Assembly: GCA_029961685.1 (NCBI GenBank)
Contig: JARWKL010000010.1
Span: 18,001,931 to 18,065,930, forward strand
DNA length: 64,000 nt
From: Aristolochia californica
Lineage: Eukaryota > Streptophyta > Magnoliopsida > Piperales > Aristolochiaceae
Direction of reading: 5' to 3'
Shown here: positions 52,001-63,709 of the stretch, piece by piece
How positions within the stretch are numbered: position 1 is the stretch's first letter
How the letters are laid out: each line of letters starts with the position of its first letter
Position numbers and translations under genes: made by a program
The notes under the pieces: generated by a model
Told to the model about the DNA's origin: nothing
The model's database searches: none
What the model saw: only the letters and a program-made list of their open reading frames with translations

Positions 52001-54187
52001 AACAAATTTAATTAAATAAAATTTATTCACACACGACAAATGAATACAAAAGTTTTGTTATCCAACTTTGGGAAAACCACTAGTTCAACCCTAATAGCTT
52101 TGAATTTTATAAGAAAGAGATAAAATTCTACACATGTTTAAGAAATGGATATGCATGCTTGAAACATGTTAAGGATGCAAATGAGCTATGGATCCAAACC
52201 ATTTAAAGAGAATTACTTTAAATTCTCAATTGAACGTGCGGTGGGATATTTACACGAGTCTAACAAAATTTTATTTTGCCCTTTTAGAAAAAGCTGACCT
52301 AATGATCATAGATGAATGTAAAGTGATTTATCTTGTGTAATGGACTATTTTTTTTAGTAAGTAATGATTTATGAATTGGGAGTCAAATTTCAGTTAAAAA
52401 TCCGCCGCCTCCCCCTTTTTCCGACAATTGTAAAACCATATATATAAAAACTAAAAAGAGTTTACAATCCTTAAAAATTATAGACACTTTTTGGAATTAT
52501 CATTCTCTACATTTGTGCATTTTTTATTTCCATTTTAGATGTGTACTTTATTTTCTTAAATTAAAACTTGAGTTTTCACTTTCCCTACTTCTCGTAAAAA
52601 AAGTAAAAAGAGATAAAAGGCAAATAGATCACAACAAAATGAAAATTTTAAAGTTTATGTATGGAAAAAATTTAAAGCGATAAAAAATGTAAGTAAATAA
52701 AATTTATTCACACACCACAAAAGAACACAAAAGTTTTGTTGTACAAGTTTGGGAAATACCACTAGTTGAACCCTAACAGCTTGGAATTTTATAGGAATGA
52801 GATTTTTCAACACTTGTTTTATAAAAATGCATTCTTGAAATATGTTAAAGATGCAAATGACATATGGATCCAAAATTTTTAAAGAGAATAACATTAAATT
52901 CTCAAGTGAACGTGCGGTGGGATATTTACCCTAGTCAAACAAACCATTATTTTGCCCATTTACAAAAAGCTGACCTAACGACGATAGATGATTGTAAAGT
53001 GATTTATCATGCATAACAGGCTATATTTTTGTAAGGTATGACTTATGGATTGGGAGTCAAAACTAAGTTAAAAATTCCCCACGTCCCGCTTTTTTCGACG
53101 ATTGTAAAACCTGATATATAAAAACTAAAAAGAGTATACAATCCCTAAAAATTACTATCACCTTTTGGAATTATCACTCTACATATTTGTGCATTGTGCA
53201 TTTCCATTTTAGATGTGTACTTTCTTTTCTTCAATCAAACCTTGAGTTTTCACTTTCCCTTCAACTCGTAAACAAAAAAAAAAGAAAAGATAAAAGGCAA
53301 ATAGATCACAAAAAAATGAAAATTTTAGAGTTTATGTCTGGAAAAATTTTAAAGCAATAACAAATTTAATTAAAGAAAATTTATTCCCACATGACAAATG
53401 AATACAAAAGTTTTGTTATCCAACTTTTGGAAATTCCACTAGTTCAACCCTGATAGCTTGAAATTTTATAAGAAAGTGATAAAATTCTACACATGTTTTA
53501 AGAAATGGATATGCATGCTTGAAACATGATAAAGATGCAAATGAGCTATGGATCCAAACCATTTAAAGAGAATTACATTAAATTCTCAAGTGAATGTGCG
53601 GTGGGATATGTACCCGAGTCTAACAAATCATTATTTTGACCATTTTGAAAAGGTTGACCTAACGATCATAGATGAATGTAAAGTGATTTATCATGCGTAT
53701 CAGACTATTTTTTTTTAAGGAATGACTTAAGAATTTGGAGTCAACACTCAGTTAAAAATCCGTCGCCTCCCCCTTTTCCCGACGATTGCAAAACCAGATA
53801 TATAAAAACTAAAAAGAGTTGACAATCCCTAAAAATTATAGAAAATTTTTGGAATTATCACTCTCTACATTTGTGCATTGTGTATTTCCATTTTATATGT
53901 GTATTTTCTTTTCTTAAATCAAAACACTAGTTTTCACTTTCCATATTTCTTGTAAACAAAAAAAAAAGAGCTAAAAGGCAAATAGATCACAACAAAATGA
54001 AAATTTTAGAGTTTAAGTTAGGAAAAAATTTAAAGCAATAATAAATTTAAGTAAAGAAAATTTATTCACACACCACAAATGAACACAAAAGTTTTGTTAT
54101 CCAAGTTTGGGAAACTCCACTTGTTCAACCCTAATAGCTTGGAATTTTATAAGAAAGAGATAAAATTCTACACATGTTTTAAGAAAT
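46048..54187 (+). repeat. A/B dimeric HOR region (~1.36 kb period)
   Basis: Anchors (A = gagataaaattctac before the anchor, gagctatggatcc after it, agtctaacaaatc; B = ttttataaaaatg before attcttgaaatatg, actagttgaaccc, caaacaaacc): A 46733, B 47398, A 48073, B 48751, A 49430, C 50107 (generic type), A 50791, B 51475, A 52147, B 52826, A 53507. A-to-A distances are 1,340, 1,357, 1,361, 1,356 and 1,360 bp. B copies have lost about 8 bp at the anchor (ggatatg). The single C in place of B at 50107 breaks strict alternation. The opening anchor, 46048, is of the generic type. No gene is present. Confidence 0.88.
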
Positions 54188-57100
54188 GGATATGCATGCT
54201 TGAAACATGTTAAGGATGCAAATGAGCTATGGATCCAAACCATTTAAAGAGAATTACATTAAATTTTTATGTGAACGTGCGGTGGGATATTTACCCGAGT
54301 CTAACAAATCTTTATTTTGCCCATTTAGAAAAAGCTGACCTAATGATCATAGATGAATGTAAAGTGATTTATCATGCGTAACGGACTATTTTTTTCTAAG
54401 GAATGACTTATGAATTGGGAGTCAACACTCAGTTAAAAATCCGTCGCCTCCCCCTTTTCCCGATGATTGCAAAACCTGATATATAAAAACTAAAAAGAGT
54501 TTACAATCCCTAAAAATTACTGTCACTTTTTGAAATTATCACTCTATACATTTATGCACTTTGCATTTCCATTTTAGATGTGTACTTTCTTGTCTTCAAT
54601 CAAACCTTGAGTTTTCACTTTCCCTTGAACTCGTAAATTAAAAAAAAAAATGAGATAAAAGCCAAATAGATCACAACAAAATGAAAATTTTAGAGTTTAT
54701 GTTTGGAAAAATTTTAAAGCAATAGCAAATTTAAGTAAAGAAAATTTATTCACACACGACAAATGAACACAAAAGTTTTGATATCCATGTTTGGGAAATT
54801 CCACTAGTTCAACCCTAATAGCTTGGAATTTTATAAGAACAGATAAAATTCTACACATGTTTTAAGAAATGGATATGCATGCTTGAAACATGTTAAAGAT
54901 GTAAATGAGCTATGGATCCAAACCATTTAAAGAGAATTACATTAAATTCTCAAGTGAATGTGCGGTGGGATATTTACCCAAGTCTAACAAATCTTTATTT
55001 TGCCCATTTAGAAAAAGCTGACGTAACAATCATAAATGATTGTAAAGTGATTTATCATGCATAATGAGCTATATTTTTGTAAGGAATGACTTATGGAATT
55101 TCGAGTCCACACTTAGTTAAAAATCCCTCGCCTCTCCCTTGTCCCGACAATTGCAAAACCTTATACATAAACACTACAAAGAGTATACAATCCTTAAAAA
55201 TTACATACACATTTTGGAATTATCACTCTCTACATTTCTGCATTGTGTATTTCCATTTTAGATATGTTCTTTTTTTTCTTAAATCAAAACATGAGTTTTC
55301 ACTTTCCCTTCATCTAGTAAAAAAAAAAAAAAAAAGAGATAGAAGGGAAATAGATCACAACAAAATGAAAATTTTAAAGTTTATGTATGGAAAAAATTTA
55401 AAGCAATAACAAATGATAGTTAAGAAAATTTATTCACACACCACAAATGAACACAAAATTTTTCTTATCCAAGGTTGGGAAATTCCACTAGTTCAACCCT
55501 AATAGCTAGGAATTTTATAAGAAAGTGATTTTTCTACACATGTTTTAAAAAATGGATATGCATGCTTGAAACATGTTAAAGATGTAAATGACTTATGGAT
55601 CCAAACCTTTTACAAAGAATAACATTAAATTCTCAAGTGAACGTGTCGTGGGTTATTTACCCTAGTCAAACAAGCAATTATTTTGCCCATTAACTAAAAG
55701 CTGACCTAACGATCATAGACGGTTGTAAAGTGATTTATCATGCAAAACGGGCAATAATTTTGTGTGGAATGACTTATGGATTGGGAGTCAACACTCAGTT
55801 AAAAACACCCTGCCTCCCCATTTTCTCGACGATTGCAAAACCTGATATTTAATAACTAAAAAGAGTATGAAATCCCTAAAAATTACTGTCACTTTTTGGA
55901 ATTATCACAGTGCATTTTTGTGCATTGTGCATTTCCATTTTAGATGTGTTCTTTCTTTTCTTCAATCAACACTTGAGTTTTCACTTTCCCTTCATCTCGT
56001 AAACAAAAAAAAAGAGATAAAAGCCAAATAGATCACAACAAAATGAAAATTTTAGAGTTTTTTTTTGGAAAAATTTTAAAGCAATAACAAATGTAAGTAA
56101 AAAATTTATTCACACACCACAAATGAACACAAAAGTTTTGTTGTCCAAGTTTGGGAAATTCCATTAGTTGAACCCTAAAAGCTTGGAATTTTATACGAAT
56201 GAGATTTTTCTACACAAGTTTTATAAAAAGGATATGCATTCTTGAAATATGTTAAAGATGCAAATGACCTATTGATCGAAACCTTTTAAAGAGAATAACA
56301 TTAAATTGTCAAGTGAACGTGTGGTGGGATATTTACCCGAGTCAATCAAACCATTATTTTGCCCATTTACAAAAAGCTGACCTAACGATCATAGATGATT
56401 GTAAAGTGATTTATCATGGGTAACGAGCTATTTTTTTGTAAGGTATGACTTATGGATTGGGAGTCAACACTCAGTTAAAAATCCCCCACCTCCCCCTTTT
56501 CCCGACGATTGCAAAACCTGATATATAAAAACTAAAAAGAATAAACAATCCCTAAAAATTACAATCACTTTTTGGAATTATCACTCTAGACATTTCTTCA
56601 TTGTGCATTTCCATTTTAGATGTGTACATTCTTGTCTTCAGTCAAACCTTGAGTTCTTTCCCTTCAACACGTAAACAAAAAAAAAAAGAGATAAAAGCCA
56701 AATAGATCAAAACAAAATGAAAATTTTAGAGTTTATGTATGGAAAAAATTTTAAGCAATAACAAATGTAAGTAAAGAAAATTTATTCACACACGACAAAT
56801 GAACACAAAAGTTTTGTTATCCAAATTTGGGATATTACACTAGTTCAACCCTAAAATATTGGAATTTTATAAAGAAGAGATTTTTCTACACATGTTTTAA
56901 AAAATGGATATGTATGCTTGAAACTTGTTAAAGATTAAAATGACCTATGGATCCAAACCTTTTAAAGAGAATAATATTAAATTCTCAACTGAACATGCGG
57001 TGGGATATTTACCCGAGTCAAACAAGCCATTATTTTTCCCATTTCCAAAAAGCTGACCTAACGATCGTAGATGATTGTAAAGTGATTTATCATGTGTAAC

Positions 57101-57587
57101 GGGCTATATTGTTGTACGGTATGACTTATGGATTGGGAGTCAACACTCAGTTAAAAATCCCCCACCTCCCTCTTTTCCCGACAATAGCAAAACCTGAAAT
57201 ATAGAAACTTAAAAGAGTATACAATCCCTAAAAATTACTATCACTTTTTGGAATTCTCACTCTATACATTTGTGCATTGTGCATTTCCATTTTAGATGTG
57301 TACTTTCTTTTCTTCAATCAAACCTTGAGTTTTCACTTTCCCTTCAACTCGTAAACAAAAAAAAAATGAGATAAAAGGCAAATAGATCACAACAAAATGA
57401 AAATTTTAGCGTTTATGTATGGAAAAAAATTAAAGAAATAACAAATGTAATTAAAAAAAATTTATTCACACAAGACAAATGAACACAAAATTTTTGTTAT
57501 CCAAGTTTGGGAAATTCCACTAGTTCAACCCTAATAGCTTGGAATTTTATAAGAAAGAGATAAAATACTACACATGTTTTAAGAAAT
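54188..57587 (+). repeat. Five-monomer HOR, copy 1 (3.40 kb)
   Basis: Anchors are 54188 (A), 54871 (A), 55554 (D), 56230 (B') and 56906 (C). D has agctaggaatttt, gtgatttttctac and tttacaaagaat; B' has acaagttttataaaaagg with the anchor kept; C has gaaacttgttaaagatt and ctcaactgaac. All five recur in order 3,394-3,401 bp downstream. Copy similarity is visibly higher than between neighbouring monomers, down to rare strings such as aatttcgagtccacac, matched by aattttgagtccacac. Boundaries are drawn at anchors by convention; homology with copy 2 starts near 54140. Confidence 0.9.
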
Positions 57588-60500
57588 GGATATGCATGCT
57601 TGAAACATGTTAAAGATACAAATGAGCTATGGATCCAAACCATTTAAAGAGAATTACATTCAATTCTCAAGTGAACGTGTGGAGGGATATTTGCTCGAGT
57701 CTAACAAATCATTATTTTGCCCATTTAGAAAAAGCTGATCTAACGATCATAGATGAATGTAAAGTGATTTACCATGTATACCAGACTATTTTTTTGTAAG
57801 GAATGACTTATGAATTGGGTGTCAACACTGAGTTAAAAATCCCCCGCCTCCCCCTTTTCCCGACGATTGCAAAACCTGATATATAAAAACTAAAAAGAGT
57901 ATACAATCCCTAAAAGTTACTGTCACTTTTTGGAATTATCACTCTATACATTTATGCACTGTGCATTTCCATTTTAGATGTGTACTTTCTTGTCTTCAAT
58001 CAAAACTTGAGTTTTCACTTTCCCTTCAACTCGTAAACAAAAAAAAAAAGAGATAAAAGCCGAATAGATCACAACAAAAAGAAAATTTTAGAGTTTATGT
58101 ATGGAAAAAATTTAAAGCAATAGCAAATGTAAGTAAACAAAATTTATTCACACACGACAAATGAACACAAAAGTTTTGTTATCCAAGTTTGGGAAATTTC
58201 ACTAGTTCAACCCTAATAGCTTGGAATTTTATAAGAAATAGATAAAATTCTACACATGTTTTAAGAAATGGATATGCATGCTTGAAAGATGTTAAAGATG
58301 CAAATGAGCTATGGATCCAAACCATTTAAAGAATTACATTAAATTCTCAAGTGAACGTGCGGTGGGATATTTACCCGAGTCTAACAAATCCTTATTTTGC
58401 CCATTTAGAAAAAGTTGTCCTAACGTTCATAGATGATTGTAAAGTGATTTATCATGCGTAATGAGCTATATTTTTGTAATGAATGACTTATGGAATTTTG
58501 AGTCCACACTCAGTTAAAAATCCCTCGCCTCTCCCTTTTCCCGACGATTGCAAAACCTTATACATAAACACTCCAAAGAGTTTACAATCCTTAAAAATTA
58601 CATACATGTTTTAGAATTATCACTCTCAACATTTATGCATTGTGCATTTCCATTTTAGATGTGTTCTTTTTTTTTTTAAATCAAAACATGAGTTTTCACT
58701 TTCCCTTCATCTAGTAAAAAAAAAAAAAAGAGATAAAAGGCAAATAGATCACAACAAAATGAAAATTTTAAAGTTTATGTATGGAAAAAATTTAAAGCAA
58801 TAAAAAATGTTTGTTAATAAAATATATTCACACACCACAAATGAACACAAAATTTTTGTTATCCAAGGTTGGGAAATTCCACTAGTCCAACCCTAATAGC
58901 TAGGAATTTTATAAGAAAGTGATTTTTCTACACATGTTTTAAAAAATGGATATGCATGCTTGAAACATGTTAAAGATGTAAATGATTTATGGATCCAAAC
59001 CTTTTACAAAGAATAACACTAAATTCTCAAGTGAACGTGCCGTGGGATATTTACCCCAGTCAAACAAGCAATTATTTTGCCCATTAACTAAAAACTGACC
59101 TAACGATCATATATGGTTGTAAAGTGATTTATCATGCAAAATGGACAATAATTTTGTAAGGAATGACTTGTGGATAAGGAGTCAACACTCAGTTAAAAAC
59201 ACCCCGCCTCCCCATTTTCCTGATGATTGCAAAACCTGATATTTAATAACTAAAAAAAGTTGAAATCCCTAAAAATTACAGTCACTTTTTGGAATTATCA
59301 CTGTGGATTTTTGTGCATTGTGCATTTCCATTTTAGATGTATACTTTCTTTTCTTCAATCAACACTTGAGTTTTCACTTTCCCTTCATCTCGTAAAAAAA
59401 AAAAAAAAAAGAGATAAAAGGCAAATAGATCACAACAAAATAAAAATTTTAGAGTTTATGTACGGAAAAATTTTAAAGCAATAACAAATGTAAGTAAATA
59501 AAATTTATTCACACACCACAAATGAACACATAAGTTTTGTTGTCCAAGTTTGGGAAATTCCATTAGTTGAACCCTAATAGCTTGGAATTTTATAAGAATG
59601 AGATTTTCTACACAAGTTTTATAAAAAGGATATGCATTCTTGAAATATGTTAAAGATGCAAATGACCTATTAATCCAAACCTTTTAAAGAGAATAACATT
59701 AAATTGTCAAGTGAACGTGTGGTGGGATATTTACCCGAGTCAATCAAACCATTATTTTGCCCATTTACAAAATGCTGACCTAATGCTCATAGATGAATGT
59801 AAAGTGATTTATCATGCGTAACGGGCTATATTTTTGTAAGGTATGACTTATGGATTGGGAGTCAACACTCAGTTAAAAATCCCCCACCTCCCCCTTTTCC
59901 CGACAATTGCATAACCTGATATATAAAAACTAAAAAGAATACACAATCCCTAAAAATTACAATCACTTTTTGGAATTATCACTCTAGACATTGCTGCATT
60001 GTGCATTTCCATTTTAGATGTGTACTTTCTTGTCTTCAATCAAACCTTGAGTTCCTTCCCTTCAACTCGTAAACAAAAAAAAAAAAAAAAGATAAAAGGC
60101 AAATAGATCAAAACAAAATGAAAATTTTAGAGTTTATGTATGGAAAAAATTTTAAGCAATAACAAATGTAAGTAAAGAAAATTTATTCACACACGACAAA
60201 TGAACACAAAAGTTTTGTTATCCAAGTTTGGGAAATTCCACTAGTTCAACCCTAATAGCTTGGAATTTTATAAGAAAGAGATTTTTCTACACATGTTTTA
60301 AAAAATGGATATGTATGTTCGAAACTTGTTAAAGATTCAAATGACCTATGGATCCAAACCTTTTAAAGAGAATAATATTAAATTCTCAACTGAACATGCG
60401 GTGGGATATTTACCCGAGTCAAACAAGCCAATATTTTGCCAATTTCCAAAAAGCTGACCTAACAATCATAGATGATTGTAAAGTGATTTATCATGTGAAA

Positions 60501-60985
60501 CGGGCTATATTTTTGTACGGTATGACTTATGGATTGGGAGTCAACACTCAGTTAAAAATCCCCCACCTCCCCCTTTTCCCGACAATTGCAAAACCTGATA
60601 TATAAAAACTTAAAAGAGTATACAATCCCTAAAAATTACTATCACTTTTTGGAATGATCACTCTATACATTTGTCCATTGTGCATTTCCATTTTAGATGT
60701 GTACTTTCTTTTCTTCAATCAAACCTTCAGTTTTCACTTTCCCTTCAACTCATAAACAAAAAAAAAAATGAGATCAAAGGCAAGATCACAAAAAAATGAA
60801 AATTTTAGAGTTGATGTATCGAAAAATTCAAAGAAATAAAAAATTTAATTAAAGAAAATTTATTCACACACGAAAAATGAACACAAAAGTTTTGTTATCC
60901 ATGTTTGGGAAATTCCACTAGTTCAACCCTAATAGCTTGGAATTTTATAAGAAAGAGATAAAATTCTACACATGTTTTAAGAAAT
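57588..60985 (+). repeat. Five-monomer HOR, copy 2 (3.40 kb)
   Basis: Anchors are 57588 (A), 58270 (A), 58948 (D), 59628 (B') and 60307 (C), giving the same order and diagnostic strings as copy 1. Examples are the D-specific ccaaggttgggaaattcc near 58862 (55468 in copy 1), gcaaaatggacaataatttt against gcaaaacgggcaataatttt, and the shortened ccttgagttccttccc in place of the usual gagttttcactttccc (gagttctttccc in copy 1). Confidence 0.9.
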
Positions 60986-61870
60986 GGATATGCATGCTTG
61001 AAACATGTTAAAGATGCAAATGAGCTATGGATCCAAACCATTTAAAGAGAATTACATTAAATTCTCAAGTGAACGTGTGGTGGGATATTTACCCGAATCC
61101 AACAAATCATTATTTTGCCCATTTAGAAAAAGCTGAGCTAACGATCATAGATGAATGTAAAGTGATTTACCATGTGTACCGGACTATTTTTTTGTAAGAA
61201 ATGACTTATGAATTGGGTGTCAACACTGAGTCAAAAATCCCCCACCTCCCCCTTTTCCCGACGATTACAACACCTGATTTATAAAAACTAAAAAAAGTAT
61301 ACAATCCCTAAAAATTACTGTCACTTTTTGGAATTATCACTCTATACATTTATGCATTGTGCATTTCCATTTTAGATGTGTTCTTTCTTGTCTTCAATCA
61401 AACCTTGAGTTTTCACTTTCCTTTCAACTCGTAAACAAAAAAAAAAAAAGAGATAAAAGCCAAATAGGTCACAACGAAATGAAAATTTTAGAGTTTATGT
61501 ATGGAAAAAATTTAAAGCAATAGCAAATGTAAGTAAACAAAATTTATTCACACACGACAAATGAACACAAAAGTTTTGTTATCCAAGTTTGGGAAATTCC
61601 ATTAGTGCAACCCTAATAGCTTGGAATTTTATAAGAAAGAGATAAAATTCTACACATGTTTTAAGAAATGGATATGCATGCTTGAAACATGTTAAAGATG
61701 AAAATGAGCTATGGATCCAAACCATTTAAAGAGAATTACATTAAATTCTCAAGTGAACGTGCGGTGGGATATTTACCCGAGTCTATCAAATCTTTATTTT
61801 TCCCATTTAGAAAAAGCTGACCTAATGATCATAGATGAATTTAAAGTGATTTATCATGCGTAATGAACTA
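60986..61870 (+). repeat. Five-monomer HOR, copy 3, partial
   Basis: Anchors are 60986 and 61670, both A-type. The segment between them matches 54188-54871 and 57588-58270 (tactgtcac, tatacatttatgc, tttcttgtcttcaatc). After about 61870 the sequence reads aactatttttttg and ggatgtatttatg instead of the D-monomer agctatatttttg and gaattttgagtcc, so the HOR stops here. Only the first monomer and a little more of this copy is present. Confidence 0.85.
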
Positions 61871-63014
61871 TTTTTTTGTAAGGATGTATTTATGAATTGG
61901 GAGTCAACACTCAGTTAAATATCCGCCGCCTCCCTCTTTTTTCGATGATTGACAAACCAGATATATAAAGACTAAAAAGAATTTACAATCCCTAAATATT
62001 ACTGACACTTTTTGGAATTATCACTCTCAACATTTGTGCATTGTGTATTTCCATTTTAGATGTGTACTTTCATTTCTTCAATCAAAACTTGAGTTTTCAC
62101 TTTCCCTACTTCTCCTAAACAAAAAAACAAAGAGATAAAAGGTAAACGGATCACAACAAAATGAAAATTTTAGAGTTTATGTATGGAAAAAATTTAAAGT
62201 GATAACAAATGTAAGTAAATAAAATTTATTCACACACCACAAATCAACACAAAAGTTTTGTTGTCCAAGTTTGGGAAATTCCACTAGTTGAACCCTAATA
62301 GCTTGGAATTTTATAAGAATGAGATTTTTCTACACTTGTTTTATAAAAAGGATATGCATTCTTGAAATATGTTAAAGATGCAAATGACCTATGGATCCAA
62401 AAATTTTAAAGATAGTAACATTAAATTCTCAAGTGAACGTGCGGTGGGATATTTACCCGAGTCAAACAAACCATTATTTTGCCCATTTACAAAAAGTTGA
62501 CCTAAAGATCATAGATGTTTGTAAAGTGATTTACCATGCGTAATGGGCTATATTTTTGTAAGGTATGACTTATGGATTGGGAGTCAACACTCAATTAAAA
62601 ATCCCCCACCTCCCCCTTTTCCTGACGATTGCAAAACCTGATATATAAAAAATAAAAAGTGTTTACAGTCCCTAAAAATTACTATCACTTGTTGGAATTA
62701 TCACTCTATAAATTTGTGCATTGTGTATTTCCATTTTAGTTGTGTACTTTCTTTTCTAAAATCAAACCTTGATTTTTCACTTTCCCTTGAACTCGTAAAC
62801 AAAAAGAAAAAACAAAAAAAAGGCAAATAGATCACAACAAAATGAAAATTTTAAAGTTAATGTATCAAAAAATTTAAAGCAAAAACAAATGTAATTAAAG
62901 AAAATTTATTCACACACGACAAATGAATACCAAAGTTTTGTTATCCAACTTTGGGAAATTCCACTAGTTCAACCCTAATAGCTTGGAATTTTATAAGAAA
63001 GAGATAAATTCTAC

Positions 63015-63053
63015 ACATGTTTTAAGAAATGGATATGCATGCTTGAAACATGT
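63015..63053 (+). repeat. Conserved 8-bp inverted repeat, 23-nt loop (example)
   Basis: Arms ACATGTTT (63015-63022) and AAACATGT (63046-63053) are perfect reverse complements. The loop holds the anchor and the self-complementary gcatgc and atgcat. The same structure is readable in most monomers, for example 5123-5130 with 5154-5161, and 63694-63701 with 63725-63732. Copies with acaagtttt, or with cctgtt or aatatgtt in the right arm, have a broken arm. A hairpin or cruciform is possible; a protein-binding site is an alternative. Confidence 0.75.
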
Positions 63054-63709
63054 TAAAGATGCAAATAAGTTGTGGAACCAAACCATTTAAAGCGAATTAC
63101 ATTAAATTCTCAAGTGAACATGCGGTGGGATATTTACCCGAGTCCAACATATCATTATTTTGACCATTTTGAAAAAGTTGACCTAACGATCATAGATGAA
63201 TGTAAAGATTTATCATGCGTAAAGGACTATTTTTTTGTAAGGAATGACTTATGAATTGGGAGTCAACACTCAATTAAAAATCCGCCGCCACCCCCTTTTC
63301 TCGACGATTGCAAAACCAGATATATAAAAACTAAAAAGAATTTACAATCCCTAAAAATTATTGATACTTTTTGGAATTATCACTCTCTACATTTGTGCAA
63401 TGTTTATTTCCATTATAGATGTGTACTTTCTTTTCTTAAATCAAAACACTTGTTTTCACTTTCCTTACTTCTCGTAAACAAAAAAAAATAAGATCTAAAA
63501 GGCAAATAGATCACTACAAAATGAAAATTTTAGAGTTTAAGTTTGAAAAAAATTCAAAGCAATAACAAATGTAAGTGAATAAAATTTATTCACACACCAC
63601 AAATGAACACAAAAGTTTTGTTATCCAAGTTTGGGAAATTCCACTTGTTCAACCCTAATAGCTTGGAATTTTATAAGAAAGAGATTTTTCTACACATGTT
63701 TTAAAAAAT
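63031..63709 (+). repeat. Representative monomer (679 bp) with landmarks
   Basis: This anchor-to-anchor copy is close to the majority sequence and shows the usual order of landmarks. The anchor lies in the loop of an inverted repeat (arms 63015-63022 and 63046-63053). A conserved gtgggatatttaccc block follows near 63125. A C-rich tract lies at 63282-63300. A TATA-like tatataaaaa lies at 63321-63330. Then come a T-rich stretch near 63425, an A run at 63480-63488, a gtaagt motif at 63571-63576, and the agcttggaatttt block near 63660 just before the next anchor. All landmarks recur at the same phase in most other monomers, with point changes and small indels. Confidence 0.9.
63321..63330 (+). 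promoter_or_regulatory. TATA-like element repeated in each monomer (example)
   Basis: The string tatataaaaa matches a eukaryotic TATA-box consensus and recurs at the same phase in most monomers, for example 46340-46349 and 49039-49048. It follows the C-rich tract by about 20 bp. In such AT-rich DNA a chance match is likely. Use as a promoter for satellite transcripts is only a possibility. Confidence 0.3.

Noticed and set aside
17053..52894. Minus-strand frames at 17053-17235, 21925-22119, 35130-35324, 47635-47823 and 52655-52894
   Set aside because: They are antisense shadows of the satellite monomer at differing phases, with no recognisable domain.
3976..59484. Recurring small plus-strand frames with a shared lysine- and phenylalanine-rich peptide (for example 3976-4233, 20729-20953, 28770-29051, 55086-55409)
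   Set aside because: The same monomer phase is translated each time, but only about 15 of 95 monomers are open there and the rest have stops or frameshifts. The peptide comes from T-rich and A-rich tracts. No known domain is recognised and there is no sign of selection on the protein.
29907..63254. A second recurring frame starting MDPN or MEPN with RWDIYPS (29907-30089, 60348-60605, 63072-63254)
   Set aside because: It is the translation of the conserved atggatccaaacc to gtgggatatttaccc stretch, open in a minority of copies and ended by ordinary stops. Conservation is at the DNA level of the repeat.
63571..63576. gtaagt motif in most monomers as a 5' splice site
   Set aside because: It fits the donor consensus but there is no matching exon, acceptor or coding potential. 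It is a repeat-phase motif only.
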